From NCBI RefSeq assembly GCF_010384365.1, contig NZ_CP048397.1, forward strand, positions 7,693,683 to 7,757,682: 64,000 nt of DNA, given 5' to 3'. The DNA comes from Streptomyces sp. S4.7 (GTDB lineage: Bacteria > Actinomycetota > Actinomycetes > Streptomycetales > Streptomycetaceae). Each line of letters starts with the position of its first letter. The stretch's first letter is position 1. This document shows, piece after piece, positions 17,747 to 25,656 of this stretch. The position numbers were made by a program, and so were the translations under genes. Below the pieces are notes generated by a model. The model was not told the origin of the DNA. It made no database searches and was given only the letters and a program-made list of their open reading frames with translations.

Positions 17747-18769
17747 GTGACGCAGACGACTCCGCCCGGCTGGTATCCGGACCCAGGACATGAAGGTGAA
17801 GGCCCGCCTCGGGAACGGTGGTGGGACGGGTCGGCCTGGACCGACATGGTCCGCTCCGACTCGGCGACGACCTGGAGCGCGGCTTCCGGACCTGGCGCGC
17901 CTGTCGGCCCCGGCGCGCCGGGCATGCCGCCCTACCCGGCGGCGCCGCCACCGGGCGACGGCGGGCGCGGCCGGCGGATCGCCCTCGCCGTCACCGCGGC
18001 GGTGGTGGTGCTGGCCGTCGTCGGAGGCTTCCTCCTCCTCCAGGAGGACGGGGACAGTTCGGCGGACAGGGCGGGTTCGACGCCGTCGACCGCACCGAGC
18101 AAGCCGGGTCAGGAGCGGCCGGCACCGGGCGAATCACAGCCGCCCGGCGGCCCCGACGCGCCCGACGGAGGCGGTCCTGGCGGTGGAGGCGAGGACGGCG
18201 GCCCCGAACAGGAGATCCCGACCGAGGACGGTTACGCCACCGACATGGCCAGCGGCATCAGCATCCCGGTGCCGGACGGCTGGAGCGGTCAATCGGGCCC
18301 CGTCGGCGCCGGAGTGAGCACCGGGGATCACCCGTGCCCGGGTGATCCGGACGAGTCCTGCGTACGCGGTGGCGTGAACTCCGTCCCGGCGATCGCCCTG
18401 GAGATCAAGGCCACCATCCCCAAGGCGGCGGCCGAGGCCGACATCGAGAAGAACGCCGAGGAGTCCTACGGCGGCGAGAGCTACGGAGAGATCTCCTCGC
18501 ACGAGGAGCTGAAGTCCGAGGCGGTGACCGTCGCGGGCAAGAAGGGCTATCTCGTGCGGTGGAAGGTCGTCACCGGCAAGGGCGACGACGGGTACGTACA
18601 GTCGCTCGCCTTCCCGTCACCCGCCCCCGGCGCACAGGGCATGCTGATCATCGTGCGCTCCGGATTCGACATCAACGACAAGGCGCCCGAGCTGCCCGTG
18701 ATGGACGAGATCACCGGTGGCATCAAGGTCGCGGCGGGCGGCGGAGCCGGCGCGGGCGAGAAGGTCTGA
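17747..18769 (+). CDS. DUF2510 membrane protein with extracellular domain
   Basis: The N terminus is a DUF2510 motif (PPGWYPDPG...RERWWDGSAWT). A Pro/Gly-rich cytoplasmic linker, one transmembrane helix (residues ~76-100, IALAVTAAVVVLAVVGGFLLL) and a low-complexity Gly/Pro/Glu stretch to ~155 follow. A folded ~180-residue extracellular domain ends the protein. DUF2510 is a short aromatic motif found next to membrane anchors in actinobacteria and its function is unknown. The domain has DHPCPGD and ESCVRGG, which may form a disulfide. It is monocistronic and ends at a strong terminator. Confidence 0.83.
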   Translation: MTQTTPPGWYPDPGHEGEGPPRERWWDGSAWTDMVRSDSATTWSAASGPGAPVGPGAPGMPPYPAAPPPGDGGRGRRIALAVTAAVVVLAVVGGFLLLQEDGDSSADRAGSTPSTAPSKPGQERPAPGESQPPGGPDAPDGGGPGGGGEDGGPEQEIPTEDGYATDMASGISIPVPDGWSGQSGPVGAGVSTGDHPCPGDPDESCVRGGVNSVPAIALEIKATIPKAAAEADIEKNAEESYGGESYGEISSHEELKSEAVTVAGKKGYLVRWKVVTGKGDDGYVQSLAFPSPAPGAQGMLIIVRSGFDINDKAPELPVMDEITGGIKVAAGGGAGAGEKV

Positions 18770-18826
18770 GACCGGCCCCTGCCCACGCGGCGGGGTCCGG
18801 GCAGGGCGTACATACGGGGCCACCCC

Positions 18827-18865
18827 ACGGCCGGTGGCCGGTCGTCACGACCGGCCACCGGCCGT
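18827..18865 (+). terminator. Terminator of the DUF2510 gene
   Basis: A perfect 18-bp stem with a TCA loop lies 58 bp past the stop. Confidence 0.8.
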
Positions 18866-19003
18866 CGGCGTCCCCGTGGTACGCCTCCGGTGCGTTCGGC
18901 CGGACCGCGCGCTCGTGGGCCGCGCCTGTCCTCGACCGCCGGACGGGCCGCGTAGTGCGGGACGACGGAGCCGGGACTCCCTCGCGGGACGTACACTCCA
19001 CCC

Positions 19004-19084
19004 ATGGGTAAAACACAGGCCGCAACGGAGAGCCTTAGCCGGTCCTCGTGCGCGCGGTGCCATGCCCTGCACGGCCACGGCTAG
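19004..19084 (+). CDS. Possible 26-residue CxxCH microprotein
   Basis: An ATG 7 nt after TACACT (a fair -10, leaderless layout) opens a short frame. It begins MGKTQAATES and contains SCARCHALHGHG at its end. CARCH plus two more His could bind a metal. There is no ribosome site and no recognised homolog, and no clear -35. The remainder of 18866-19317 shows no other supported gene. This is a tentative call. Confidence 0.25.
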   Translation: MGKTQAATESLSRSSCARCHALHGHG

Positions 19085-19317
19085 CAACTTCGCCGCCGAT
19101 TCCCGGCCTCCGGCGCCCGCTGGGATTGCTCCCCGAGGCGCCCTTCCGCTGTCCGCGCCTTCGCACCGAGCCGCCCGATCCTCGGTGCCGCACAGCTCTC
19201 CCCAGTGACACCCGCAACTCGCGCCCGCGCCCCACCCCGCGACGTCCCGGCGTGCCGTCGGCACCTCCACGGTGGCCGCCGGCCGGCGGCCGGGCCGTAC
19301 CTTCGAGAGGATCCCCT

Positions 19318-20808
19318 GTGAAGCTGAGCGAATTGCTCGCCGGGCACGACCACGAGATTCTGCAGGGCGACCCCGGTACGGTCATCACCGCCGGAACCTG
19401 CTTCGACGCCCACCGGGTGTCACCCGGCTCCCTGTTCATCGCGGTTCCCGGCCACCGCGAGGGCGGCCCCGAATCCGTCGGCCCCGCGATCGCGCGCGGC
19501 GCCGTCGCCGTGCTCGTCGACGGGGCGACGGCCGATCTGCCGGTCGTGGCATGGATGTCCGACCCGGCCGTCTGCGTCGTACGGGTTCCGGACACCCGTA
19601 CCGCGGCCGCCGTTGTCGCCTCCCGCTACCACAACGATCCCGGCCTCGCGATGGACATGGTCGCCGTCACCGGTACCAACGGGAAGACCTCCGTCTCGTA
19701 CATGGTCGAATCCGTGCTGCGGATCGCCGAGCACGCCGTCGTCGGTGTCATCGGCACGGCGGGCAGCCGCATCGGGGACGAACTGATCCCCATGCCCCGC
19801 TCGGTCCTCACGACCCCGGAGTCCCCCGACTTCCAGTACCTGCTCGGTGTCATGCGGGACCGCGACGTGAGCACCGTGGTCCTGGAGGCCACGTCCATGG
19901 GGCTGTTGACGCACCGGGTCGACCACTCGTACATCGACGTCGGCATCTTCACCAACCTCACCCAGGACCACCTGGACGACCACGGCACGATGGCGAACTA
20001 CCGGGACGCCAAACTCCGGCTGTTCCAGGGGCTCTGCCGACGGGCCGTGGTGAACGTGGACGACGCGGTGGGCGCCGGGATCGGTGCGCTCATGCCGGGC
20101 GCGGTGACCACGTACGCCCTGGACGCCGAAGCCGACTACCGGGCCACCGACCTCACGATGGACGCCTTCGGTACGCGCTTCACCCTGCACCACGCCGGGC
20201 GCAAGTACCCGGCGGCGATTCCCGTACCCGGCCGGTTCTCCGTCGCCAACGCGCTCGCCACCGTCGCCGCCTGCCATCTCCTCGGGCACGACCTGCGCGG
20301 GCTGGTCACGGCGCTCGACACGATGCCGCCGGTCCCCGGGCGCTTCGAGCGCTTCGAGACGCCGCGCGGCACATCCGTCATCGTCGACTACGCGCACTCC
20401 CCGGACTCGCTCGACAAGGTGCTGAGCACCATCCGTGACTTCGCCACCGGGCAGGTCATCACCGTGTTCGGCTGCGGCGGCGACCGTGACATCACCAAGC
20501 GCGCGGAGATGGGCGAGATCGCGGGTACCCACTCCGACCTGTGCGTGCTCACCTCCGACAACCCTCGCCACGAGGACCCCGAGGCGATCCTCGACCAGAT
20601 CACGCCCGGGCTCGCGGCCACCGGCACCCGCTTCGAGCGATACGCCGACCGCCGCGCCGCAATCGAGTTCGCGCTGTCCGCGGCGGGCGAGAACGACATC
20701 GTCCTGATCGCGGGGAAGGGGAGCGAGCCGTACCAGACCGTCGGCGACAGACTGATCCCGTTCAGCGACATGGCGACCGTGCGTGAACTGGCCGCCGTAC
20801 AGGGTTGA
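19318..20808 (+). CDS. MurE-like Mur ligase (UDP-MurNAc-tripeptide synthetase family)
   Basis: This is a complete Mur ligase of 496 residues. The N-terminal UDP-binding domain has SPGSLFIAVPG. The ATP P-loop is VTGTNGKTS (~117-125), LTTPESPDFQYLL and IFTNLTQDHLDDHG follow, and the C-terminal amino-acid-binding motif is DNPRHEDP (~415-422). DNPR is the diaminopimelate-reading motif of MurE, which adds the third stem-peptide residue. The gene stands alone, not in a division/cell-wall cluster, so it is probably a second MurE paralogue. It may tailor another peptide or nucleotide sugar. The GTG start has GAGAGG at 7 nt; longer frames add unrelated residues. Confidence 0.88.
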   Translation: MKLSELLAGHDHEILQGDPGTVITAGTCFDAHRVSPGSLFIAVPGHREGGPESVGPAIARGAVAVLVDGATADLPVVAWMSDPAVCVVRVPDTRTAAAVVASRYHNDPGLAMDMVAVTGTNGKTSVSYMVESVLRIAEHAVVGVIGTAGSRIGDELIPMPRSVLTTPESPDFQYLLGVMRDRDVSTVVLEATSMGLLTHRVDHSYIDVGIFTNLTQDHLDDHGTMANYRDAKLRLFQGLCRRAVVNVDDAVGAGIGALMPGAVTTYALDAEADYRATDLTMDAFGTRFTLHHAGRKYPAAIPVPGRFSVANALATVAACHLLGHDLRGLVTALDTMPPVPGRFERFETPRGTSVIVDYAHSPDSLDKVLSTIRDFATGQVITVFGCGGDRDITKRAEMGEIAGTHSDLCVLTSDNPRHEDPEAILDQITPGLAATGTRFERYADRRAAIEFALSAAGENDIVLIAGKGSEPYQTVGDRLIPFSDMATVRELAAVQG

Positions 20809-20853
20809 TCGCGGTACGGGACCGACAGCCCGGCGTCCGGACCGGGCGGGGGA

Positions 20854-21252
20854 TCAGGGCAGCGGTTCGGCCATGGCGCTCAGATGGATACCGACGAGCC
20901 GCCACCCGTCCCCGGCCCCGTTCCCGTCGCCTTCTCCGGCTTTCGCGAGGAACTGGGTCGCGCGGAAGCGTCCGTCGGCGTCCCTGCCGTCGACGATGCT
21001 CTGCTGACACTGCACCCCGATGGCCACCGCGGCGTCGCCGTGCCGGCGTACTTCGACCTCCTTCCAGTCGAACGAGTCGTGGATGAGGTCGCCCGAGGCG
21101 TACCGCTCCAGCCAGCGCTCCTTGTCGAGGATGAGTCCGCGCGGACCGACCCCGCGGAAGTCGTCCGCGAGCAGCCGGTCCAACATGTCGATGTCACCGT
21201 GCAGTTCGGCCTTCGCCCACCGTCGTCCGAACTCGGCCAGCTCCCTGTCCAT
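20854..21252 (-). CDS. SnoaL/NTF2-like (DUF4440-type) small protein
   Basis: This 132-residue alpha+beta-barrel protein opens MDRELAEFGRRWAKAELHGD and has the DUF4440-type pattern LDRLLADDFRGVGPRG. It ends WRLVGIHLSAM. Members are small enzymes or ligand-binding proteins and activity cannot be told from sequence. The ATG has GGGGAG 7-8 nt upstream; an in-frame extension upstream is unlikely. It converges on the MurE-like gene with only 45 bp between them, holding a weak 6-bp hairpin. Confidence 0.8.
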   Translation of the reverse strand: MDRELAEFGRRWAKAELHGDIDMLDRLLADDFRGVGPRGLILDKERWLERYASGDLIHDSFDWKEVEVRRHGDAAVAIGVQCQQSIVDGRDADGRFRATQFLAKAGEGDGNGAGDGWRLVGIHLSAMAEPLP

Positions 21253-21409
21253 CCGCCATCTCCCCGTCCGCCACGAGTGCTCCGTCGCCCCAGACTCCAC
21301 CGGTACGGCTCACGGCGCATCGGCTCGCCGGACGGTCCGCGACTACTGCGCGGGGAGTACCTGGGGAGTGCGGGGAGGAAAGTGCTACCACCGGTGTAGA
21401 CGCACGCTT

Positions 21410-21840
21410 GTGCGGGTGAGCTTCACGGCCGTGTTCGGCGGGGCCGCCGAGCCGGCTCTGCCGACCGGGGACGCGGTGGAGCCGTTCGTCGATGTCGACG
21501 ACGTCGCGGATGTCGCCGTCGCGGCGCTCACCGACGACCGGCACATCGGCGGACGTACGAGCTGTCCGGACCCCGGCTGGTCGGCTTCGCCGAGATCGCC
21601 GGCGAACTGTCCGGGGTCACCGGCCGGGAGATCGCCTACGCACCGGTCACGCTTGAGGAGTACCGCGACCTCCTCCTCTCGGTGGGCGCCCCCGCCGACT
21701 TCGCCGACCTGTTCGAGCTGATCAACGACGGGCGCAACGCGCACCTCGTGCACGGCGTCGAAGAAGCCCTCGGCCGTGAGCCCAGGGACTTCACCTACTT
21801 CGCCGCGGACGTCGCGCGCACCGGCGTCTGGCGGCTCTGA
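21410..21840 (+). pseudogene. NmrA/NAD(P)-dependent oxidoreductase remnant, 5'-truncated and frameshifted
   Basis: One frame gives LPTGDAVEPFVDVDDVADVA and AALTDDRHIGG. From about position 21552 the homology continues in another frame: RTYELSGPRLVGFAEIA, TGREIAYAPVTLEEY, DGRNAHLVHGVEEALGREP, ending FAADVARTGVWRL. Together these match the C-terminal half of NmrA-like SDR proteins. The Rossmann nucleotide-binding half is absent, and a single-base deletion (or equivalent) breaks the rest. It is a decaying gene remnant. Confidence 0.8.
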
Positions 21841-21898
21841 ACCCGCCGTATCGATGATTCCGCGCGCCGGGTGGCGTGGGGTGCGGCACGCTGGGGGT

Positions 21899-22360
21899 AT
21901 GGACGCGAGCTCAGACGAGGCATTCGACGACGCGGCGGCCCGGCGGCTGCTGGAGGTCGGGAAGCGTGAGGAGGAACTCCGCGAGGAGTTCCGGGTGGAC
22001 GGCCCCGAGTGGGAGCGGACGTCCGTCTCCCACTACACGGCCTACGCCGCCATGATTCACGAGGAGGGCGGCTGGCGGCAGTTGTTCCCGGCCGTGCCCT
22101 TCGAGGAGGAGGCACGGCTCGATCTCGGCGCCGTGCTGCGTGCGCGAGGCGCGCACGCGGGGGAGTTCGCCGGCCGTTTCGGCCGGGCGGCCGACGTGGT
22201 GGAACGTGGTGAGGACCAGGTGATCATCGCGGAGGACGTCTTCCGGATGGTACGGGTCGAGCAGACGGTCATCATGACGAGTCACGGGCCGCAGACCCCC
22301 CGGGCCGGCGACCGGGAGTTCCCCGACGAACTGGACGAGCGGCCCGGGGCCGGTGACTGA
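21899..22360 (+). CDS. DUF5954-like conserved protein
   Basis: This 153-residue soluble acidic protein is conserved in streptomycetes as I recall it (DUF5954). Visible features are ERTSVSHYTAYAAMIHEEGGWR near residues 40-60 and FRMVRVEQTVIM near 118. It has no signal or membrane segment, and its function is unknown. It starts 59 bp after the NmrA remnant and ends at its own terminator. Confidence 0.75.
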   Translation: MDASSDEAFDDAAARRLLEVGKREEELREEFRVDGPEWERTSVSHYTAYAAMIHEEGGWRQLFPAVPFEEEARLDLGAVLRARGAHAGEFAGRFGRAADVVERGEDQVIIAEDVFRMVRVEQTVIMTSHGPQTPRAGDREFPDELDERPGAGD

Positions 22361-22387
22361 CCTCCGGGACATCGGGGAGCGAGTGCG

Positions 22388-22420
22388 CCGTCCCGCCCGG
22401 ACGGGGGTGGGGCGGGACGG
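22388..22420 (+). terminator. Terminator of the DUF5954 gene
   Basis: A perfect 11-bp stem (CCGTCCCGCCC and its complement) has an 11-nt loop and lies 28 bp past the stop. Confidence 0.75.
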
Positions 22421-22443
22421 GCCACCGCTTCGCTGACACAGCG

Positions 22444-22659
22444 TCAGCAGCCTTGCCGTGCGACCGGTTCGGCGGCGGAGGTCACCAGGTCCTCGGTGGC
22501 ACCGGGGAGCCACTCAGGCTTCCGGTCGCCGGTGCGGCCCGAGTCCCCCGTACCGACACCCACGTCCACCGCTTCGGACAGCGGCGGCAGGGATACGTCC
22601 GGCCAACGGGCCGACCCGGCGGGGCCCTTCCCCGAGACGGAGGCGTGGGCGAATCTCAC
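22444..22659 (-). CDS. Possible 71-residue protein, GTGA-coupled to the lipoprotein gene
   Basis: A GTG overlaps the stop of the upstream lipoprotein gene as GTGA, the classic translational-coupling junction. The product starts VRFAHASVSG and ends SAAEPVARQGC. Its composition (DVSLPPLSEAVDVGVG, KPEWLPGATEDLVTSAAEP) looks protein-like. It has no recognised family. It could instead be the C terminus of the lipoprotein displaced by a frameshift. Confidence 0.35.
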   Translation of the reverse strand: MRFAHASVSGKGPAGSARWPDVSLPPLSEAVDVGVGTGDSGRTGDRKPEWLPGATEDLVTSAAEPVARQGC

Positions 22660-23369
22660 GGCCCGGGTCCGGCGTGCTGCCGCGGCACCGCCTTCTCGGG
22701 AGCCAGCGGGTCGGGCGCCCGCGTGGCCTCGTCCGACGACTTCCACGGGTTCTCGACGGTCATCACCTCGCCGTTCCACCGGTAGCGGGTGGTGACGCGG
22801 CCGTTCCGACCCGTCGACGTGAGGATCAGGTCCGTACCCAAGGTCTCGCCGGTGAGTTCCTCCGGCCCCCAGTTGATCAGCACCGGCCGCACGGTGTCGC
22901 CCGACGCCCGGTAGACCTGAACGAGGGTCAGCCCGGAGAACGGTTCGTCCAGCGCCACCACCAACTCGTCCCGGCCGTCGGCCGTCAGATCGCGGTACAC
23001 GGCGTCGCGCAGACCGCACTCGGCCCCCGGGCAGTTCCCGAGCGCGACCCGTACGAACCGAGGCACGTTGGGGTCCTTCGCCAGCAACTCCCGCACCGGC
23101 ACATCCCTCAGCCCGCCCGCCGGCACCCTCACGTCGCGCACCGCCGGGTACGGCTCGACGGACAGGTCGGCGTTCCCGTCCGTCGGCGGCGCGTGGTCCG
23201 GCCACAGCGGCGCCGATCTGAGCGGCGGCGGCAGCCTGGGCGCCGGACCGTCGTCCCGTGCCCCCGTCTCGGCGGCGCAGCCCGCCGAGAGGGCCGCGGC
23301 GACGGCCAGAGCGGTGAGGACGACGGGCCGCCCGGGAAGCGAGAAGTCGAAGCGGGGGAGACGGCGCAT
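22656..23369 (-). CDS. Secreted lipoprotein of unknown function
   Basis: A basic N terminus, a hydrophobic stretch and the lipobox LSAGC (Cys ~30) mark a membrane-anchored lipoprotein of 237 residues. The mature part holds a short repeat-like beta region (AVYRDLTADGRDELVVALDEP) resembling FG-GAP/VCBS-type surface modules: VYRDLTADGRDELV matches a calcium-binding DxDxDG-like loop. ATG before RRLPRFD was chosen because the signal peptide begins there. The function is not known. Confidence 0.75.
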   Translation of the reverse strand: MRRLPRFDFSLPGRPVVLTALAVAAALSAGCAAETGARDDGPAPRLPPPLRSAPLWPDHAPPTDGNADLSVEPYPAVRDVRVPAGGLRDVPVRELLAKDPNVPRFVRVALGNCPGAECGLRDAVYRDLTADGRDELVVALDEPFSGLTLVQVYRASGDTVRPVLINWGPEELTGETLGTDLILTSTGRNGRVTTRYRWNGEVMTVENPWKSSDEATRAPDPLAPEKAVPRQHAGPGP

Positions 23370-23527
23370 AGACAGATCAGCGTACCGGGGCGGGTACGGC
23401 GGGACTTGTGCGCGTCCGCCGGGGCGCCGGCCGCAGAGACCGGGTGGGCGGGGTCCTGAACACGCCGGTGGAGATGCCCGTATCCCTCTGTGCACCTCCG
23501 CCCCCGCCATGTCGAGGAGACCAGCCC

Positions 23528-23848
23528 ATGAACGAGTACATCAATCTGCAAGCCCTCCCGGACGGTGAGGCCGAACTCCGTCTCGTCGTCCGTCTTCAGT
23601 GGGAGGACGTCGCCGCGCTCGGGCAGGAGGCCGGCCGGCTGGCACACCAGATGCAGCGCCCCGTGAGTCTCGACGAGGCGGTCAGCCACCGGCTGCGCGG
23701 TCGCTCCGCCGCACACGCCAAGCCCCCGCAGGATCCGGGCCGGCCCGTCGGGGCGCCACCCGCCCCGGTGTCCTCGCTCGCGGGCCGCACGCCGGGCGAA
23801 CACGCCCGCCAGGCGATAGAGAAGATCAACGGGCCCGAATCGGCTTGA
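23528..23848 (+). CDS. Small hypothetical protein
   Basis: This 106-residue soluble protein has an ATG with GAGGAG upstream. Residues 1-60 are compact (MNEYINLQALPDGEAELRLV, LQWEDVAALGQEAGRLAHQM). The rest is Pro/Gly-rich and ends HARQAIEKINGPESA. I recognise no family. It is 34 bp upstream of the MerR regulator in the same direction, so the two may share a transcript. Confidence 0.7.
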   Translation: MNEYINLQALPDGEAELRLVVRLQWEDVAALGQEAGRLAHQMQRPVSLDEAVSHRLRGRSAAHAKPPQDPGRPVGAPPAPVSSLAGRTPGEHARQAIEKINGPESA

Positions 23849-23882
23849 GTCTCCACCCGCTGGAAGCCGCAGACTCGGTCGC

Positions 23883-24812
23883 ATGAACGACGACGGTCCG
23901 AACAAAGACGGTCTGAACGAGCTCACCATCGGGCGGCTGGCCCGCCGCACCGGCATGTCGGTGCGGACCATCCGCTACTGGTCCGACCTCGGGGTGCTGC
24001 CCCCGGTCGGCCGCTCGCCCGGTGGCTACCGGCTGTACGACGCCGAATCCGTGGCCCGGCTCGAACTCGTGCGCACGCTGCGCGAGTTGGGCCTCGGACT
24101 CGACGACGTGCGGCGGGTCCTCGCGGGCGAGACGAGTGTCGCCGAGGTCGCGGCGGTGCATGTGGCCGCCCTCGACGCGCGGATCCGTGCCCTCAAGGTG
24201 AGCAGGGCCGTCCTGTCGTCCGTCGCGAAACGGGATTCCACGACCGAGGAGACAGCACTCATGAACAGACTGGCCCGTCTCTCCGCCGACGAGCGCAGGC
24301 GCATCATCGAGGACTTCATGGAGGAGGTCTTCGGAGGTCTCGACATCGACGACGAACTGCGCGGCCGGCTGCGGCACGCCTCCATCGACCTGCCGGACGA
24401 CCCGGCTCCCGACCAGGTGGACGCCTGGATCGAGCTGGCCGAACTGCTCCAGGACCCCGAATTCCGCGCCGGGATGCGGACGATGATGCGGCTCAACGCG
24501 CCGCTGCCGGGCACCGGCGAAGCGCCGCCCGGCGCCTCCATCTGGTTCGCGAGGCAGGTCGTCGAGGTCGTCGGCGAGGCCCGGGAACGCGGGGTCGAGC
24601 CCACCGGACCGAAGGCCGCCCGGGTCCTTCACGACCTGTTCGGGGACGCCGACCCGGCCGGGGTGCTGCTGCGCCTGGAGGCCGGTTCGGCGGCGGGCGC
24701 CGTACGGTACCGGCAGCTCGTCGCGCGGGTGCGTGGACGGGAGCCGCGGCCCGCGCACACCGGCGAGTTCGCCTGGCTGGTCACGGCGCTGCGCGCGGAG
24801 ACCGTCGGCTGA
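23883..24812 (+). CDS. MerR-family transcriptional regulator
   Basis: The N-terminal MerR winged helix is clear: LTIGRLARRTGMSVRTIRYW (residues ~13-32), DLGVLPPVGRSPGGYRLYD, and RTLRELGLGLDDVRRVLAG. A dimerisation helix follows to residue ~120. A ~180-residue helical C-terminal domain then holds an unknown effector pocket. There are no Cys clusters typical of metal sensors, so a drug or stress ligand is more likely. The ATG has no obvious ribosome site. The next gene on the right is only an ABC remnant, which may once have been its target. Confidence 0.9.
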   Translation: MNDDGPNKDGLNELTIGRLARRTGMSVRTIRYWSDLGVLPPVGRSPGGYRLYDAESVARLELVRTLRELGLGLDDVRRVLAGETSVAEVAAVHVAALDARIRALKVSRAVLSSVAKRDSTTEETALMNRLARLSADERRRIIEDFMEEVFGGLDIDDELRGRLRHASIDLPDDPAPDQVDAWIELAELLQDPEFRAGMRTMMRLNAPLPGTGEAPPGASIWFARQVVEVVGEARERGVEPTGPKAARVLHDLFGDADPAGVLLRLEAGSAAGAVRYRQLVARVRGREPRPAHTGEFAWLVTALRAETVG

Positions 24813-24915
24813 CGGATCACACGGTACGGTCCACCGCCCCGACGGCCGGTCCGCGCGGGACCCGGCGGCCGGTGCCCGCCCGGCACGGCTCACACCCGGC
24901 GGCGACGGTCCCGTG

Positions 24916-25119
24916 GAGGGTGTCGCCGAGGTGGGCGAGGCGTTCGGCGACGGTGTCGACGGTGGGGTGGTCGATGTGTCCGGCGAGGCGGCCGTCGGCG
25001 AGGAAGATCACGGTGTCGGCGTAGGAGGCGGCGACGGGGTCGTGGGTGACCATGACGACGGTGCGGCCGTGGACGCGGACGGTCTGCTGGAGCAGGAGCA
25101 GGACGTCGCGTGCGCGCGA
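24916..25119 (-). pseudogene. ABC-transporter ATPase C-terminal fragment
   Basis: The frame reads ARDVLLLLQQTVRVHGRTVV then MVTHDPVAASYADTVIFLAD, GRLAGHIDHPTVDTVAERLA. This is the H-loop (THDP) and tail of a MacB/LolD-type ATPase. The Walker A, Q-loop, signature and Walker B are all missing. The flanking residues are unrelated, so only about 68 codons of the gene survive. Confidence 0.8.
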
Positions 25120-25202
25120 CCACATTGGGCGTACGACCCGAGTCACCGGTGTCGCTGACTACACCCCTACTCTGGATCCCGACCCGTAGGGAGTGTGGAC
25201 CC

Positions 25203-25613
25203 GTGCCCGACTGGCTGTTTCCCCTCGCGTTCGCCGTCGTCGGCGCCGCCGTCTTCGTCATCGGCTTCGTCGGCCTCCGGCGCTCCTTCGCCCTGCGGCG
25301 CGAGGGCGTCCGGGCCGAGGGCCGGGTCGTCAGGCTGGAGACGACCACCGACGGGCAAGGAGGCTCGGTCCACCGTCCGGTGGTCGGCTGGGTCACCGAG
25401 GACGGCCGCCGCATGGAGGTGGAGTCCCCTTACGGGCGCTCCTGGGTGGGCAGGTTCCGGCCCGGCAGCCCGGTCCGGATCCGCTACGACCCGCGGCGCC
25501 CCGAGCGGATGCGGATCGACGGCTACGGGCACGGTGTGCAGGTGGTGTTCATGCTGGTCGGCACCGCGTTCATGGCGGGCGGGATCTCCGTGGCGCTCCG
25601 GCTGACGGGGTGA
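25203..25613 (+). CDS. DUF3592 membrane protein
   Basis: This 136-residue protein has two hydrophobic helices, at the N terminus (LFPLAFAVVGAAVFVIGFVG) and the C terminus (VQVVFMLVGTAFMAGGISVAL). They frame a ~70-residue soluble beta domain with RPVVGWVTEDGRRME, GRFRPGSPVRIRYDP and PERMRI. This is the DUF3592 layout. Its function is unknown. The GTG start has GGGAG upstream. Confidence 0.85.
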   Translation: MPDWLFPLAFAVVGAAVFVIGFVGLRRSFALRREGVRAEGRVVRLETTTDGQGGSVHRPVVGWVTEDGRRMEVESPYGRSWVGRFRPGSPVRIRYDPRRPERMRIDGYGHGVQVVFMLVGTAFMAGGISVALRLTG

Positions 25614-25643
25614 GGAGACCGGCCCGTCAGCCTTCCGGCTACG

Positions 25644-25656
25644 TACGCTGAACGCC
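25644..25656 (+). promoter_or_regulatory. Predicted leaderless -10 of the AraC gene
   Basis: TACGCT stands 7 nt before the ATG, without a ribosome site, so transcription probably starts at the start codon. Confidence 0.4.
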
